In this document: positions 1-8,774 of the stretch, one piece after another
How the letters are laid out: every line of letters begins with the position of its first letter
Numbering within the stretch: the stretch's first letter is position 1
Assembly: GCA_963786445.1 (NCBI GenBank)
Contig: CAWAZU010000039.1
Span: 1 to 64,000 of the forward strand
Origin: JAFKFJ01 sp963786445
GTDB lineage: Bacteria > Pseudomonadota > Alphaproteobacteria > Acetobacterales > Acetobacteraceae
Reading direction: 5' to 3'
DNA length: 64,000 bases
Notes under the pieces: generated by a model
The model's input: the letters and a program-made list of their open reading frames with translations, nothing else
Database searches by the model: none
What the model was told of the DNA's origin: nothing
Position numbers and translations under genes: made by a program

Positions 1-97
1 GGCGAGGATGGACCGTGCGCGCGAGGAATTTCCCGCCCTACAAAAGGCAGACTGCGCGGTGGCGGCAAAGCGCCGGGGAGGGGTATCCGGCGCGGCC

Positions 98-120
98 TTG
101 GGGGTAGATTTGGGGGTAGA
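98..120. repeat. Tandem GGGGGTAGA repeats beside tRNA-Ser, possible integrase arm sites
   Basis: Two identical 11-bp copies of TTGGGGGTAGA lie 12 bp apart (98-108 and 110-120), about 55 bp beyond the 3' end of the tRNA-Ser gene. Seen directly: the repeat and its position. From general knowledge, GGGGGTA-type repeats of this spacing are often found next to tRNA genes used as attachment sites by P4-type tyrosine integrases. The rest of 1-170 holds no credible gene. I infer this is the end of an integrated element whose bulk lies to the left of the window; no integrase is visible here. Confidence 0.4.
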
Positions 121-173
121 AAAACTCAGCGCGCTACAATTCTAAGCAAAATCAGGATGTTGTGCTGGGTGAC

Positions 174-266
174 TGGCGGAGGGAGGGGGATTCGAACCCC
201 CGGTACACCTTTACAGTGTACAACGGTTTAGCAAACCGCCGCCTTCAGCCGCTCGGCCACCCCTCC
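174..266 (-). tRNA. tRNA-Ser (anticodon GCT)
   Basis: Read on the minus strand, the gene opens with GGAGGGGTGGCCGAG and ends with CCTCCGCCA, so the CCA tail is encoded. The seven-base acceptor stem pairs GGAGGGG with TCCCTCC (one G-T wobble). The anticodon loop reads TTGCTAA, giving GCT and decoding AGC/AGU serine codons. The T-arm is GGGGG-TTCGAAT-CCCCC. The 93-nt length reflects the long variable arm typical of class II serine tRNAs (GTACAC pairing with GTGTAC). Its 3' end faces the left window edge, where integrase-type repeats lie. Confidence 0.97.
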
Positions 267-404
267 GCCGGGAGAGACTGGTCACACGACGTTTGCCGCT
301 GTGCTTCTAGGGTCTCCGCCCCGTCGCGTCAAACGCCGCCACGCCGCTCGATGCGGCTTCGCATCGCGCGTTTGACTTGCCCGGCACCGCCCCGGCTGCC
401 ATGC

Positions 405-1898
405 ATGCGCCCGCAACCCGGGAGCGCACACTCCGCCGTGGCCGCCCATACGCTTTCGCCCGAGCAGGCCGTCGATCGGCTGGAGGCGCTGCATGCCGAA
501 TCGGTCTCCGCCCTGCGCGCGGCGCTCGCCCGCTTCGTCGCCGACGGCACCCCGCCCGACGGCGCCGAGCGGGCGCGCTTCCGCTACCCCGAGCTGCGAC
601 TGACCTGGCAGCCGAGCGGGCCGCCGCCGTTCACCCGCCGCGCCTGGGCCAAGCTGTCGGCGCCCGGCATCTACGCCACCACCGTCACCCAGCCGGACGC
701 CTTCCGCAGCTACCTGCTGCAGCAGCTGCACCCGCTGGTGGAAGAATTCGGCGCCGTGCTGGCGGTGCGGCCGAGCGGGCAGGAAATCCCCTACCCTTAT
801 GTGCTCGATGCCGGCGACGAGCTGTTCCAGGGCCAGGTCACGCCCGGCGAACTGGCGCGCCACTTCCCCACCCCGATGCTCTCCGCGGTTGGCGACGAGG
901 TGGCGGACGGGCTGTGGCAGGCGCCGGAGGGCGCACCGCTGCCGCTGGCGCTGTTCGATGCCGTGCGCGTCGATTACTCGCTGCGCCGCCTCGTCCACTA
1001 CACCGGCACCGACTGGCGCGCCGTGCAGCCCTGGATTCTCCTGACCAACTACCAGCGCTACGTCGATCAGTTCGTGCGCCTGGGCATCGCCGAGCTGACG
1101 CGGGCCGAAGGGCCGTACGACCGGCTGCTGCTGCCCGGCGGCGGCGTGGTGCGGCGCGGCGATGACCCGGTTTCGGCCGAGCGGATCGCGCAGGACGCGC
1201 CCTGGGACCGCTACCAGATGCCGGCCTACCATCTCTGCCGCGCGGGCGGCGGCGAGGGCGTGAGCATCCTCAATATCGGCGTGGGCCCGGCGAATGCGAA
1301 AAACATCACTGACCATCTCGCGGTGCTGCGCCCGCATTGCTGGCTGATGATCGGCCATTGCGGCGGATTGCGGCAGAGCCAGACCATCGGCGACTATGTG
1401 CTCGCCCACGGCTATCTGCGCCGCGACAAGATCCTCGACGACCTGGTGCCGCCCGAGGTGCCGGTGCCGGCGCTGGCCGAGGTGCAGGTGGCGCTGCAGC
1501 AGGCGGCGGCGCGCGTAACCGGCGAGCACGGCGAGGCGCTGAAGCGCCGGCTGCGTACCGGCACCGTGGTGACCTACGACGACCGCAACTGGGAACTGCG
1601 CTGGAGCAACGAGCGCCGCCGCATCAACCTCTCCCGCGCCATCGCCGTCGATATGGAGAGCGGCACGCTGGCCGCCCAAGGCTACCGACTGCGGGTGCCG
1701 TATGGCACACTGCTCTGCGTCTCCGACAAGCCGCTGCACGGCGAGATCAAGCTGCCGGGGGCGGCGAGCGCGTTCTACCAGCGCGCCGTCGGCGAGCACC
1801 TGGCGATCGGGCTGGCGGCGCTGGACATCCTGCGCGACGATGTCGGCGCGCTGCACAGCCGCAAGCTGCGCAGCTTCGACGAGCCGCCATTTCGATAA
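405..1898 (+). CDS. amn: AMP nucleosidase
   Basis: Hydrolyses AMP to adenine and ribose 5-phosphate in the cytosol, controlling adenylate pools. At 497 residues it has the usual family length. The N-terminal half is the AMP nucleosidase regulatory domain (about residues 15-170); the C-terminal half is a nucleoside phosphorylase-like catalytic domain with the signatures NIGVGPANAKNITDHL, MIGHCGGLR and AVDMESGTLAAQG, the last carrying the ribose-binding Met-Glu pair. I chose the ATG at 405; an in-frame ATG at 351 would add 18 residues that look like tRNA-flanking sequence. It stands alone, transcribed away from the tRNA-Ser. Confidence 0.93.
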   Translation: MRPQPGSAHSAVAAHTLSPEQAVDRLEALHAESVSALRAALARFVADGTPPDGAERARFRYPELRLTWQPSGPPPFTRRAWAKLSAPGIYATTVTQPDAFRSYLLQQLHPLVEEFGAVLAVRPSGQEIPYPYVLDAGDELFQGQVTPGELARHFPTPMLSAVGDEVADGLWQAPEGAPLPLALFDAVRVDYSLRRLVHYTGTDWRAVQPWILLTNYQRYVDQFVRLGIAELTRAEGPYDRLLLPGGGVVRRGDDPVSAERIAQDAPWDRYQMPAYHLCRAGGGEGVSILNIGVGPANAKNITDHLAVLRPHCWLMIGHCGGLRQSQTIGDYVLAHGYLRRDKILDDLVPPEVPVPALAEVQVALQQAAARVTGEHGEALKRRLRTGTVVTYDDRNWELRWSNERRRINLSRAIAVDMESGTLAAQGYRLRVPYGTLLCVSDKPLHGEIKLPGAASAFYQRAVGEHLAIGLAALDILRDDVGALHSRKLRSFDEPPFR

Positions 1899-1909
1899 GG
1901 GAGGATGCG

Positions 1910-2401
1910 ATGCGTTATTTCGGAAAGCGACTTGCATTATTGATGCTGGCGGCCGGCTTGGCCGGGCTGCCGGGCGTGGCGGCGCAGGCGCAGCGCGTGC
2001 CAACGCAGGAACGCTGCCGCGCGATCACGCGGGCGGACGTGGGGGCGCTGTTCGACCACTGGAACGCGGCGCTGGCGACCAATGACCCGGACGCGGTGAC
2101 GCGGACCTACGCCGCCGACGCCGTGCTGCTGCCGACGCTGGAGGATGGGCCGCTGATCGGCCCGGCGGCGATCCGCGGCTATTTCGTGGGTTTCCTCAAG
2201 AAGCATCCGCAAGGCGCCATCAACTCGCGCACGATCCATGTCGGCTGCAACCTGGCGTATGACGTGGGCACCTATACGTTCACCGTGGACGGTCCCGCGC
2301 CGGGCAGCAGGGTGAAGGTGCATGCGCGCTACACCTACATCTACGCGCCGTACGGCAGCCATTGGCTGATCGTGCATCACCACAGCTCGGCGATGCCATA
2401 G
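1910..2401 (+). CDS. Secreted SnoaL-like / SgcJ-EcaC family protein
   Basis: A 163-residue protein with an N-terminal signal peptide (residues 1-28, hydrophobic core LALLMLAAGLAGLPGVA, likely cleaved after AQA). The mature part is a single cystatin-like alpha+beta domain of the SnoaL/DUF4440 kind, with the typical opening (ALFDHWNAALATNDPDAV) and a central block on loading of a pocket (LLPTLEDGPLIGPAAIRGYF). Such domains bind or isomerise small ligands; no specific reaction can be assigned. The ATG at 1910 follows a strong AAGGGAGG ribosome site, 11 bp after amn, so the two are probably co-transcribed. Confidence 0.75.
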   Translation: MRYFGKRLALLMLAAGLAGLPGVAAQAQRVPTQERCRAITRADVGALFDHWNAALATNDPDAVTRTYAADAVLLPTLEDGPLIGPAAIRGYFVGFLKKHPQGAINSRTIHVGCNLAYDVGTYTFTVDGPAPGSRVKVHARYTYIYAPYGSHWLIVHHHSSAMP

Positions 2402-2422
2402 CCTGCCGCAGGGCAGCGCCGG

Positions 2423-3262
2423 TCAGCACAGCCACACGCGCGGCAGCGCGCGGCCGGCGCGCAGCGCGGCGAGGGCGGCGAGCACGGCGGCGCGAAGCGA
2501 AGCGCCATCGGCGGCGACGATGCGCCCGACCAGCATCCCGTCCCAGGCGCTCGCCCCGGTCTCCGCCGCCGCGTCTGCCCAGGCGACGCGCAGGGCATCG
2601 CGCTGCGCCTCGGCCGCCGGGCCGACATGCACCAGCGTCGCCACCGCCGTCCCGCCGCGCGCCACCGCCGGGCGGCCGAGGATTCTTGTGGCATCGCCGA
2701 TCAGCCGCACCGCGTCGTGCAGGATCAGGCGGCCGGCGCGGCGGATGCGGATGGTATCTCTCAGGTGCAATGCGGTGACGCGCTCGCCCATTGCGGCGCG
2801 GCCGAACACCAGGCTTTCCACGCCGAGAAACCACGCATCTTCGGCCAACTCGATCTCCAGCACCCGGTCGAGCGCGGCGCCGTCGAAGCAAATCAATTCC
2901 TGCGGCAGCCATTCGGCCGCCGCACCCTCCGCCACCGCGATGCGCGTGCGGATGCGCGCGGGCGCATCGGCGCCGCGCGCGCGATAGAACCGCTCGGCGG
3001 CCTGCGAAGCGAAGCTGGCGCAGGCGCCGGGACCGACCTCGAACGCCGCGTCGAGTGCATCGCCGCCGGCGACCCCGCCGGAGCTGTTCAGCGTCACCGC
3101 CGCGAACCAGCCGTCCGGCCGCGGAAACCGGGCCTTCAGGCACCCCTCCTGCCGCAGGTCGGCGAGCACGTTCGCCGCGCCGCGCCGCGTCACCGCGATG
3201 CGCAGGCTCCCCGTGGCGCGTTGCAGGTCAGACCGAGAGGCGGCGACGGACCTCGTGCTCAT
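2423..3262 (-). CDS. ureD: Urease accessory protein UreD
   Basis: UreD (UreH) is the scaffold that binds apo-urease and passes nickel from UreG during activation. The 279-residue protein carries family landmarks: TLNSSGGVAGGD near residue 60, SQAAERFYRA, EWLPQELICFDGA and the RLIGDATRILGRPAV segment. The ATG at 3262 has a GAGGAA ribosome site and overlaps the end of urtE by 35 bp, so it is the last gene of the urt operon. No ureABC or ureEFG follow; the next gene, below 2402, runs the other way. The urease genes must lie elsewhere or be lost. Confidence 0.9.
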   Translation of the reverse strand: MSTRSVAASRSDLQRATGSLRIAVTRRGAANVLADLRQEGCLKARFPRPDGWFAAVTLNSSGGVAGGDALDAAFEVGPGACASFASQAAERFYRARGADAPARIRTRIAVAEGAAAEWLPQELICFDGAALDRVLEIELAEDAWFLGVESLVFGRAAMGERVTALHLRDTIRIRRAGRLILHDAVRLIGDATRILGRPAVARGGTAVATLVHVGPAAEAQRDALRVAWADAAAETGASAWDGMLVGRIVAADGASLRAAVLAALAALRAGRALPRVWLC

Positions 3263-3923
3263 CCAGTTCCTCGCGCCGTCCCGCCAGCACGATGTCGCCG
3301 CGGTCCATCACCGCGATGCGCTGTGCCAGCTCCTGCGCGAAGTCGAAATACTGCTCGACCAGCAGGATGGCCATGTCCCCCCGCGCGCGCAGCAGCGCGA
3401 TGACGCGGCCGATGTCCTTTATGATGGAGGGCTGGATGCCCTCGGTCGGCTCGTCGAGCACCAGCAGGCGCGGGCCCATGACCAGCGCGCGTGCGATCGC
3501 CAGTTGCTGCTGCTGCCCGCCCGAAAGGTCGCCGCCGCGCCGCCGCAGCATCGACTTCAGCACCGGGAACAGCTCGAAAACGTCATCCGGCACGCGACGC
3601 TTGCCGCGCGGCAGCACCGCGAAGCCGGTATCGAGATTCTCGCGCACCGTGAGCAGCGGAAAAATGTCGCGTCCCTGCGGCACCCAGGCAATGCCGCGCC
3701 GCGCCCTTTCGTACGGCGCCAGCCGGGTGATGTCGGCGCCGTCCCAGAAAATCGTGCCGCTGCTCACCGGATGCGCGCCGGTGATGGCGCGCAGCAGGCT
3801 GGTCTTGCCGACGCCGTTGCGGCCGAGCAGGCAGGTCACCTCGCCAACGGCGGCGTTCAGCGACACGTGCCGCAGCGCGATCGCGGCGCCGTAATGCAGG
3901 CTGACATCGCGGACTTCCAGCAT
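3228..3923 (-). CDS. urtE: Urea ABC transporter ATP-binding protein UrtE
   Basis: Second ATPase (LivF-type) of the high-affinity urea importer. The 231-residue protein shows Walker A GRNGVGKTS (about residue 35), Q-loop VPQGRDIF, ABC signature LSGGQQQQLAIARAL, Walker B LLVLDEPTEGIQ and switch region LLVEQYFDFA. The GIQPSIIKDIGRVI stretch after Walker B is typical of UrtE as opposed to amino-acid LivF. It starts 3 bp after urtD ends and overlaps ureD, so all are one leftward operon. It works on the inner face of the membrane with UrtB and UrtC. Confidence 0.94.
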   Translation of the reverse strand: MLEVRDVSLHYGAAIALRHVSLNAAVGEVTCLLGRNGVGKTSLLRAITGAHPVSSGTIFWDGADITRLAPYERARRGIAWVPQGRDIFPLLTVRENLDTGFAVLPRGKRRVPDDVFELFPVLKSMLRRRGGDLSGGQQQQLAIARALVMGPRLLVLDEPTEGIQPSIIKDIGRVIALLRARGDMAILLVEQYFDFAQELAQRIAVMDRGDIVLAGRREELDEHEVRRRLSV

Positions 3924-3926
3924 CGG

Positions 3927-4673
3927 TCAGCGCCCCAGATACACTTCCACCACGCGCGGATCGCCGCTGACATGGTCGATGCTGCCTTCGGAGAGGACAG
4001 ACCCTTCGTGCAGCACCGTCACCTTCACGTCCAGCGCGCGCACGAACGCCATGTCGTGCTCGACCACCACGACGCTGCGCGTGCGGTTGATCTCGCGCAG
4101 CAGTTCGGCTGTCTGCTCGGTCTCGGCGTCGGTCATGCCGGCGACCGGCTCGTCCACCAGCAGCAGTTCCGGCTCCTGCGCCAGCAGCATGCCGATCTCC
4201 AGCCACTGTTTCTGGCCGTGCGAGAGCGCCCCGGCACGGCGATGGCGGTGTTCGGCGAGGCGGATGGTGGCGAGGATCGCCTCGATCCGGTCGCGCTCCG
4301 CGTCGGTCTGGCGCGCCCACAGCGTAAAACGCGGCCGGCGGTCGCCGGCGAGCGCCAGCAGCAGATTGTCCCATACCGTATGCGGCTCGAACACCGTCGG
4401 CTTCTGGAATTTCCGGCCGATGCCCAGCGCCGCGATGTCCGGCTCGTCGAGGCGCGTCAGGTCGGTGTCGGCGCCGAACACGACCTGCCCGGCATCGGGG
4501 CGGGTTTTTCCGGTGATGACGTCCATCATCGTGGTCTTGCCGGCGCCGTTGGGGCCGATCACGGCGCGCATCTCGCCGCGCTCCAGGATCAGCGACAAGG
4601 CGTTCAGCGCACGAAAACCGTCAAAACTGACGGTGACGCCGTCGAGATAGAGCAGCGTGTCGCGATGCCTCAT
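3927..4673 (-). CDS. urtD: Urea ABC transporter ATP-binding protein UrtD
   Basis: First ATPase (LivG-type) of the urea importer, 248 residues. Visible motifs: Walker A GPNGAGKTTMMDVITG, LivG-specific insert GIGRKFQKPTVFE, a signature region LSHGQKQWLEIGMLL (degenerate LSHGQ as is usual for UrtD), Walker B LLLVDEPVAGM and the H-switch VVVEHDM. The ATG at 4673 overlaps the urtC stop by 4 bp (ATGA), which fixes the start and implies translational coupling. Pairs with UrtE beneath the UrtBC permease. Confidence 0.94.
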   Translation of the reverse strand: MRHRDTLLYLDGVTVSFDGFRALNALSLILERGEMRAVIGPNGAGKTTMMDVITGKTRPDAGQVVFGADTDLTRLDEPDIAALGIGRKFQKPTVFEPHTVWDNLLLALAGDRRPRFTLWARQTDAERDRIEAILATIRLAEHRHRRAGALSHGQKQWLEIGMLLAQEPELLLVDEPVAGMTDAETEQTAELLREINRTRSVVVVEHDMAFVRALDVKVTVLHEGSVLSEGSIDHVSGDPRVVEVYLGR

Positions 4674-5770
4674 TCCGCTGGCTCCGGCGCCGGCGTGGTC
4701 GGCACCGCGCGCGGCCGGCGGCGCCGCGCCAGCCCGAGCAGGCCGCCGGGCAGCAGCAGCGTGACCAGGATGAACAGCGCGCCGAGCGCGAACAGCCAGA
4801 GTTCCGGCAGCGCGCCGGTGAAGAAGGTCTTGCCGAGATTGACCAGCACCGCGCCGAGCACCGCGCCGACCAGCGTGCCGCGCCCGCCGACCGCGACCCA
4901 GATCACCGCCTCGATCGAGTTGGCGGGCGAGAATTCGCCCGGGTTGATGATGCCGACCTGCGGCACGTAGAGCGCGCCGCCGACGCCCGCCATCATCGCC
5001 GAGAGCACGAACACGAACAGCTTGTACGCCTCCGGCCGGTAGCCGAGGAAGCGCGTGCGGCTCTCCACGTCGCGCACCGCAATCAGCACTTTGCCAAATC
5101 GCGACGTGACGACGTAGCGCGCGATCAGCAGCTCGACGGCGAGAAACAGCGCGGTCGCAACCAGCAATCCGTCGCGCGTGGCGTCCGCGTGGAGCGGGAT
5201 GGAAAACATGTCCTTGAAATCGGTCAGGCCATTGTTGCCGCCGAACCCCATGTCGTTGCGGAAGAACGCCAGCAGCAGCGCGTAGGTCAGCGCCTGCGTG
5301 ATGATCGAGAGATAGACGCCGGTGACGCGGCTGCGGAAGGCGAGCCAGCCGAACACCAGCGCCAGCAGGCCGGGCACCAGCAGCACCATCGCGATGGCGA
5401 AGGCCGGGTGATCGAAGCCGTGCCAGTACCACGGCAGCGACTTCCAGTTCAGGAACACCATGAAGTCGGGCAGGACGGCGTTGCCATAGACGCCGCGCGT
5501 GCCGATCTGGCGCATCAGGTACATGCCCATCGCGTAGCCGCCGAGCGCGAAGAACGCGGCATGGCCGAGGCTCAATATCCCGGCGAATCCCCACACCAGA
5601 TCGACAGCGACCGCCAGCATCGCATAGCACAGATATTTGCCGAACAGCGACACGGTGTAGGTCGGCACGTGCAGCGCGGATTCCTGCGGCACCGCCAGGT
5701 TGAGCGCCGCCAGCAGCACCGCGCCGCCGAGCACGAGGGCGAGGCAGAGCGTGGTGGAAGTACGGCTCAT
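4670..5770 (-). CDS. urtC: Urea ABC transporter permease UrtC
   Basis: Inner-membrane permease of the LivM type, 366 residues, with about ten hydrophobic segments. Recognisable motifs are LVWGFAGILSLGHAAFFALGG near residue 65-85, VTGVYLSIITQALTYALLLA and the ATPase-contact loop IAVRDVESRTRFLGYRPEAYKL. The FGGNNGLTDF stretch is characteristic of the urea branch of the family. An in-frame upstream extension exists, but the ATG at 5770 overlaps the urtB stop (ATGA) and gives the normal length, so I take that start. Confidence 0.93.
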   Translation of the reverse strand: MSRTSTTLCLALVLGGAVLLAALNLAVPQESALHVPTYTVSLFGKYLCYAMLAVAVDLVWGFAGILSLGHAAFFALGGYAMGMYLMRQIGTRGVYGNAVLPDFMVFLNWKSLPWYWHGFDHPAFAIAMVLLVPGLLALVFGWLAFRSRVTGVYLSIITQALTYALLLAFFRNDMGFGGNNGLTDFKDMFSIPLHADATRDGLLVATALFLAVELLIARYVVTSRFGKVLIAVRDVESRTRFLGYRPEAYKLFVFVLSAMMAGVGGALYVPQVGIINPGEFSPANSIEAVIWVAVGGRGTLVGAVLGAVLVNLGKTFFTGALPELWLFALGALFILVTLLLPGGLLGLARRRRPRAVPTTPAPEPAE

Positions 5771-7335
5771 GCCTCCACCGCCCGGCCCTTGAGCGGGAAC
5801 AGCCCGCGCGGCTTGCGCTGGATGAACAAAATCAGCAGCACGAGGACCAGAATTTTCGCCAGCACCGCGCCCGCCAGCGGTTCGAGGAACTTGTTGACGA
5901 TGCCGAGCGTCAGCGCGCTGACTACGGTTCCCCACAGATTGCCGACGCCGCCGAACACCACGACCATGAAACTATCGATGATGTAGCCCTGGCCCAGATT
6001 GGGGCTGACATTGTCGATCTGGCTCAGCGCCACGCCCGCCATGCCGGCGACCCCGGAGCCCAGGCCGAACGTCAGCGCGTCGATCCAGGGCGTGCGGATG
6101 CCCATCGCCGCCGCCATGCGCCGGTTCTGCGTCACCGCACGCATTTGCAACCCGAGCGGCGTGTAGCGCAGCACCGCCATCAGCGCCGCCAGCACCAGCA
6201 CCGCGAAGATGATGATGTAGAGCCGGTTGAAGGTGATGGTCAGCCCGCCCCATTGCGCCGCGCCGCTCATCCATGCCGGCGTGGTCACGTCGCGGTTGGA
6301 GGCGCCGAAAATGCTGCGCACCGCCTGCTGCAACACGAGCGAGAGGCCCCAGGTGGCGAGCAGCGTTTCCAGCGGCCGGCCGTAGAGGAAGCGGATCAGC
6401 AATCGCTCGATGGCGATGCCGACCGCGCCGGCGACGACGAACGACGCCGGTACGGCGAGCACCACGCCGATCCCTGAGAGCGCCGGCGCCCAGGCGGTGA
6501 TCGCCTGCTGCACCAAAAAAGTCGTGTAGGCGCCGAGCATCACCATCTCGCCGTGGGCCATGTTGATCACGCCCATGACGCCGAACGTGATCGCGAGCCC
6601 CGCCGCCGCCAGCAGCAGCACCGAGCCGAGCGACAGCCCGTAAAACACGCCCTGTGCCAGCGCCCACATCTGCTGCACGCGCTTGATCGCGGCGACCGCG
6701 CGCGCGGCGGCGGCGGCGACCGAAGGCGGCTGGTTGCTGAGCGACTCGAGCAGGTTGCTCGCCGCGAGGTCGCCACGCGCGCGCAGCACCTCGACCGCGG
6801 CGAGCCGGTCGGGCACCGGTGCGTCGTTGGCGGAAAGCAGCGCCGCGGCGCGCGCCTGTGCCATCTCGCGGCGCACCGCCTTGTCCTGTTCCTTGGCGAG
6901 CGCGCGGGTCAGCACCGGCAGGGTGGCGGCGTCGTGCTGCTCGAACAGGTCGGACGCGGCCTTCATCCGGCGCGCCGGATCGGCGGAGAACAACGTCAGC
7001 GCGCCCATCGCCGCTTCGATCGAGCGGCGCACGGCGTTGTTGAGCCGCACGCGCTTGAGTTCGCCTTCCGGCGTGCCTTTCTCGCCGGTGCGCGCATTGG
7101 TCAGCGTGTCGCCCTGCCTGATCCACAGCGACTTGTCGGGTGCGACGAACAGCGTGCCGGCCTGCAACGCTGCGACGGTCGGCTCGGCGTGCGGATTGCC
7201 GGACACCGCGAGCGCGTCGACGGCGTGGCGGATTTCCTCGTAGGTGCCGGCGAGTCCGGCGAACGGATCGTCCTGCCCGTACGCGGCGAGCGGACAGAAC
7301 GCGAGCAGCAGCAACAGGACTCGAAGCAAATTCAT
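5767..7335 (-). CDS. urtB: Urea ABC transporter permease UrtB
   Basis: Inner-membrane permease of the LivH type, 522 residues. The first 20 residues form a signal peptide (LLLLLAFCPLAAYG) and residues 21-225 are a soluble helical, HEAT-like extracytoplasmic domain; this long N-terminal extension is normal for UrtB and separates it from LivH. The membrane part begins near residue 230 (GVFYGLSLGSVLLLAAAGL) with INMAHGEMVMLGAY and ends with the ATPase-coupling loop RAVTQNRRMAAAMGI and GGVGNLWG. It lies 70 bp after urtA, with a GC hairpin between, and overlaps urtC. Confidence 0.94.
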   Translation of the reverse strand: MNLLRVLLLLLAFCPLAAYGQDDPFAGLAGTYEEIRHAVDALAVSGNPHAEPTVAALQAGTLFVAPDKSLWIRQGDTLTNARTGEKGTPEGELKRVRLNNAVRRSIEAAMGALTLFSADPARRMKAASDLFEQHDAATLPVLTRALAKEQDKAVRREMAQARAAALLSANDAPVPDRLAAVEVLRARGDLAASNLLESLSNQPPSVAAAAARAVAAIKRVQQMWALAQGVFYGLSLGSVLLLAAAGLAITFGVMGVINMAHGEMVMLGAYTTFLVQQAITAWAPALSGIGVVLAVPASFVVAGAVGIAIERLLIRFLYGRPLETLLATWGLSLVLQQAVRSIFGASNRDVTTPAWMSGAAQWGGLTITFNRLYIIIFAVLVLAALMAVLRYTPLGLQMRAVTQNRRMAAAMGIRTPWIDALTFGLGSGVAGMAGVALSQIDNVSPNLGQGYIIDSFMVVVFGGVGNLWGTVVSALTLGIVNKFLEPLAGAVLAKILVLVLLILFIQRKPRGLFPLKGRAVEA

Positions 7336-7361
7336 GCGGCTCTCGTTGGCACGGAAGGGAC

Positions 7362-7384
7362 GGGGGCGGGATGGCCCCGCCCCC
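7362..7384. terminator. GC-rich hairpin between urtA and urtB
   Basis: A perfect 9-bp stem (GGGGGCGGG with CCCGCCCCC, 5-base loop ATGGC) fills the short gap between urtA and urtB. No U-tract follows in the direction of the operon. In binding-protein dependent operons such hairpins commonly act as a partial terminator or 3' stabiliser, giving more binding protein than permease. That role is inference here. Confidence 0.4.
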
Positions 7385-7405
7385 CGTGGTCGCCTGCGCG
7401 CGGCA

Positions 7406-8710
7406 TCACTTGCTGGCGCTGGCGCCGCCGCACTTGCCGGTCTTGACGTTGAAGTTGCCGCAATAAAGCGGGTGGCGCCAATCGGCGATCAGGTCGCGCG
7501 AGCCGGGCAGGTACGGCGACCATTCCTGCGCCACCACCTCGCCCGGCGTCTGCCAGACCACGTTGAACTGCCCATCGCCCTGGATCTCGCCGATGAACAC
7601 CGGCTTGGTGATGTGGTGGTTCGGCATCATGGTCGCGTAGCCGCCGGTCAGGTTCGGCACGGTGACGCCGATCATCGCGTCGATCACCTTGGTCGGGTCC
7701 GTCGTGCCGGCCTTCTCGACCGCCTTCACCCACATGTTGAAGCCGATGTAGTGCGCCTCCATCGGGTCGTTGGTGGTGCGGCTGGGCTTCTTCGTGAAGT
7801 CGTGCCACTCCTTGATGAACGCCTTGTTGGCGGGCGTGTCGATGCTCTCGAAGTAGTTCCACGCGGCGAGATGGCCGATCAGCGGTTTCGTGTCGAGGCC
7901 GGCCAGCTCCTCCTCGCCGACCGAGAACGCCACCACCGGGATGTCGGTCGCCTTGATGCCCTGGTTGCCGAGCTCCTTGTAGAACGGCACGTTGGCGTCG
8001 CCGTTGATGGTGGAGACCACTGCCGTCTTCTTGCCCTGCGAGCCGAACTGCTTGATCTTCGCGACCTCGTTCTGCCAGTCGGCGAAGCCGAACGGCGTGT
8101 AGTTGATCATGATGTCGGCGTCGGCGACGCCCTTGCTCTTGAGGTACGCCTCAAGAATCTTGTTGGTGGTGCGCGGATAGACATAGTCGGTGCCTTCCAG
8201 CACCCAGCGTTTTACGCCTTCCTCGTCCATCAGGTAATTCACCGCCGGGATCGCCTGCTGGTTGGGCGCCGCGCCGGTGTAGAAGACGTTGCGGCTGCTC
8301 TCCTCGCCCTCGTACTGCACCGGGTAGAACAGGATGCCGTTCAGCTCCTCGAACACCGGCAGCACCGACTTGCGCGACACCGATGTCCAGCAGCCGAATA
8401 CGGCGGCGACCTTGTCCACGGTCAGCAGCTCGCGCGCCTTCTCGGCGAACAGCGGCCAGTTGGAGGCCGGATCGACGACGACGGCCTCCAGCTTCTTGCC
8501 GAGCAGGCCGCCTTTCTTGTTCTGCTCGTCGATCAGCATCAGCATCACGTCCTTCAGCGTGGTCTCGCTGATTGCCATCGTGCCGGAGAGCGAGTGCAGG
8601 ATGCCGACCTTGATCGTATCCTCGGCGCGCGCGGCGCCCGGCGGCAGGACAGCCGCCAGTGCGGCCGCGCCGAGCGCCGCGCCGCGCAGCCATGTGCGGA
8701 AAGATGCCAT
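7406..8710 (-). CDS. urtA: Urea ABC transporter substrate-binding protein UrtA
   Basis: Periplasmic urea receptor, 434 residues, first gene of the operon. Residues 1-29 are a signal peptide (ALGAAALAAVLPPGAARA). The mature protein begins DTIKVGILHSLSGTMAISE, the classic UrtA opening, and contains FGCWTSVSRKSVLPVFE, PVQYEGEESSRNVFYTGAAPN and NGDANVPFYKEL. It is long compared with LivJ/K proteins, as UrtA is. The start at 8710 has an AAGGAA ribosome site about 8 bp upstream and a sigma-54-type promoter about 65 bp upstream, consistent with nitrogen-limited expression. Confidence 0.95.
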   Translation of the reverse strand: MASFRTWLRGAALGAAALAAVLPPGAARAEDTIKVGILHSLSGTMAISETTLKDVMLMLIDEQNKKGGLLGKKLEAVVVDPASNWPLFAEKARELLTVDKVAAVFGCWTSVSRKSVLPVFEELNGILFYPVQYEGEESSRNVFYTGAAPNQQAIPAVNYLMDEEGVKRWVLEGTDYVYPRTTNKILEAYLKSKGVADADIMINYTPFGFADWQNEVAKIKQFGSQGKKTAVVSTINGDANVPFYKELGNQGIKATDIPVVAFSVGEEELAGLDTKPLIGHLAAWNYFESIDTPANKAFIKEWHDFTKKPSRTTNDPMEAHYIGFNMWVKAVEKAGTTDPTKVIDAMIGVTVPNLTGGYATMMPNHHITKPVFIGEIQGDGQFNVVWQTPGEVVAQEWSPYLPGSRDLIADWRHPLYCGNFNVKTGKCGGASASK

Positions 8711-8774
8711 CTGAGGTTCCTTGCGGTTTCTTGTGTGGTCAGCGGCAGCCCCCGGCTGCCTCGCTCATGGGCAC

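Noticed and set aside
282..2003. A 573-codon open frame antisense to amn
   Set aside because: Composition-driven shadow of amn in a GC-rich genome; no domain or ribosome site, and the amn frame carries clear family motifs.
3198..4970. A 590-codon open frame antisense to urtE/urtD/urtC
   Set aside because: His/Arg/Gln-rich shadow text with no known domain; the opposite strand encodes well-conserved ABC genes.
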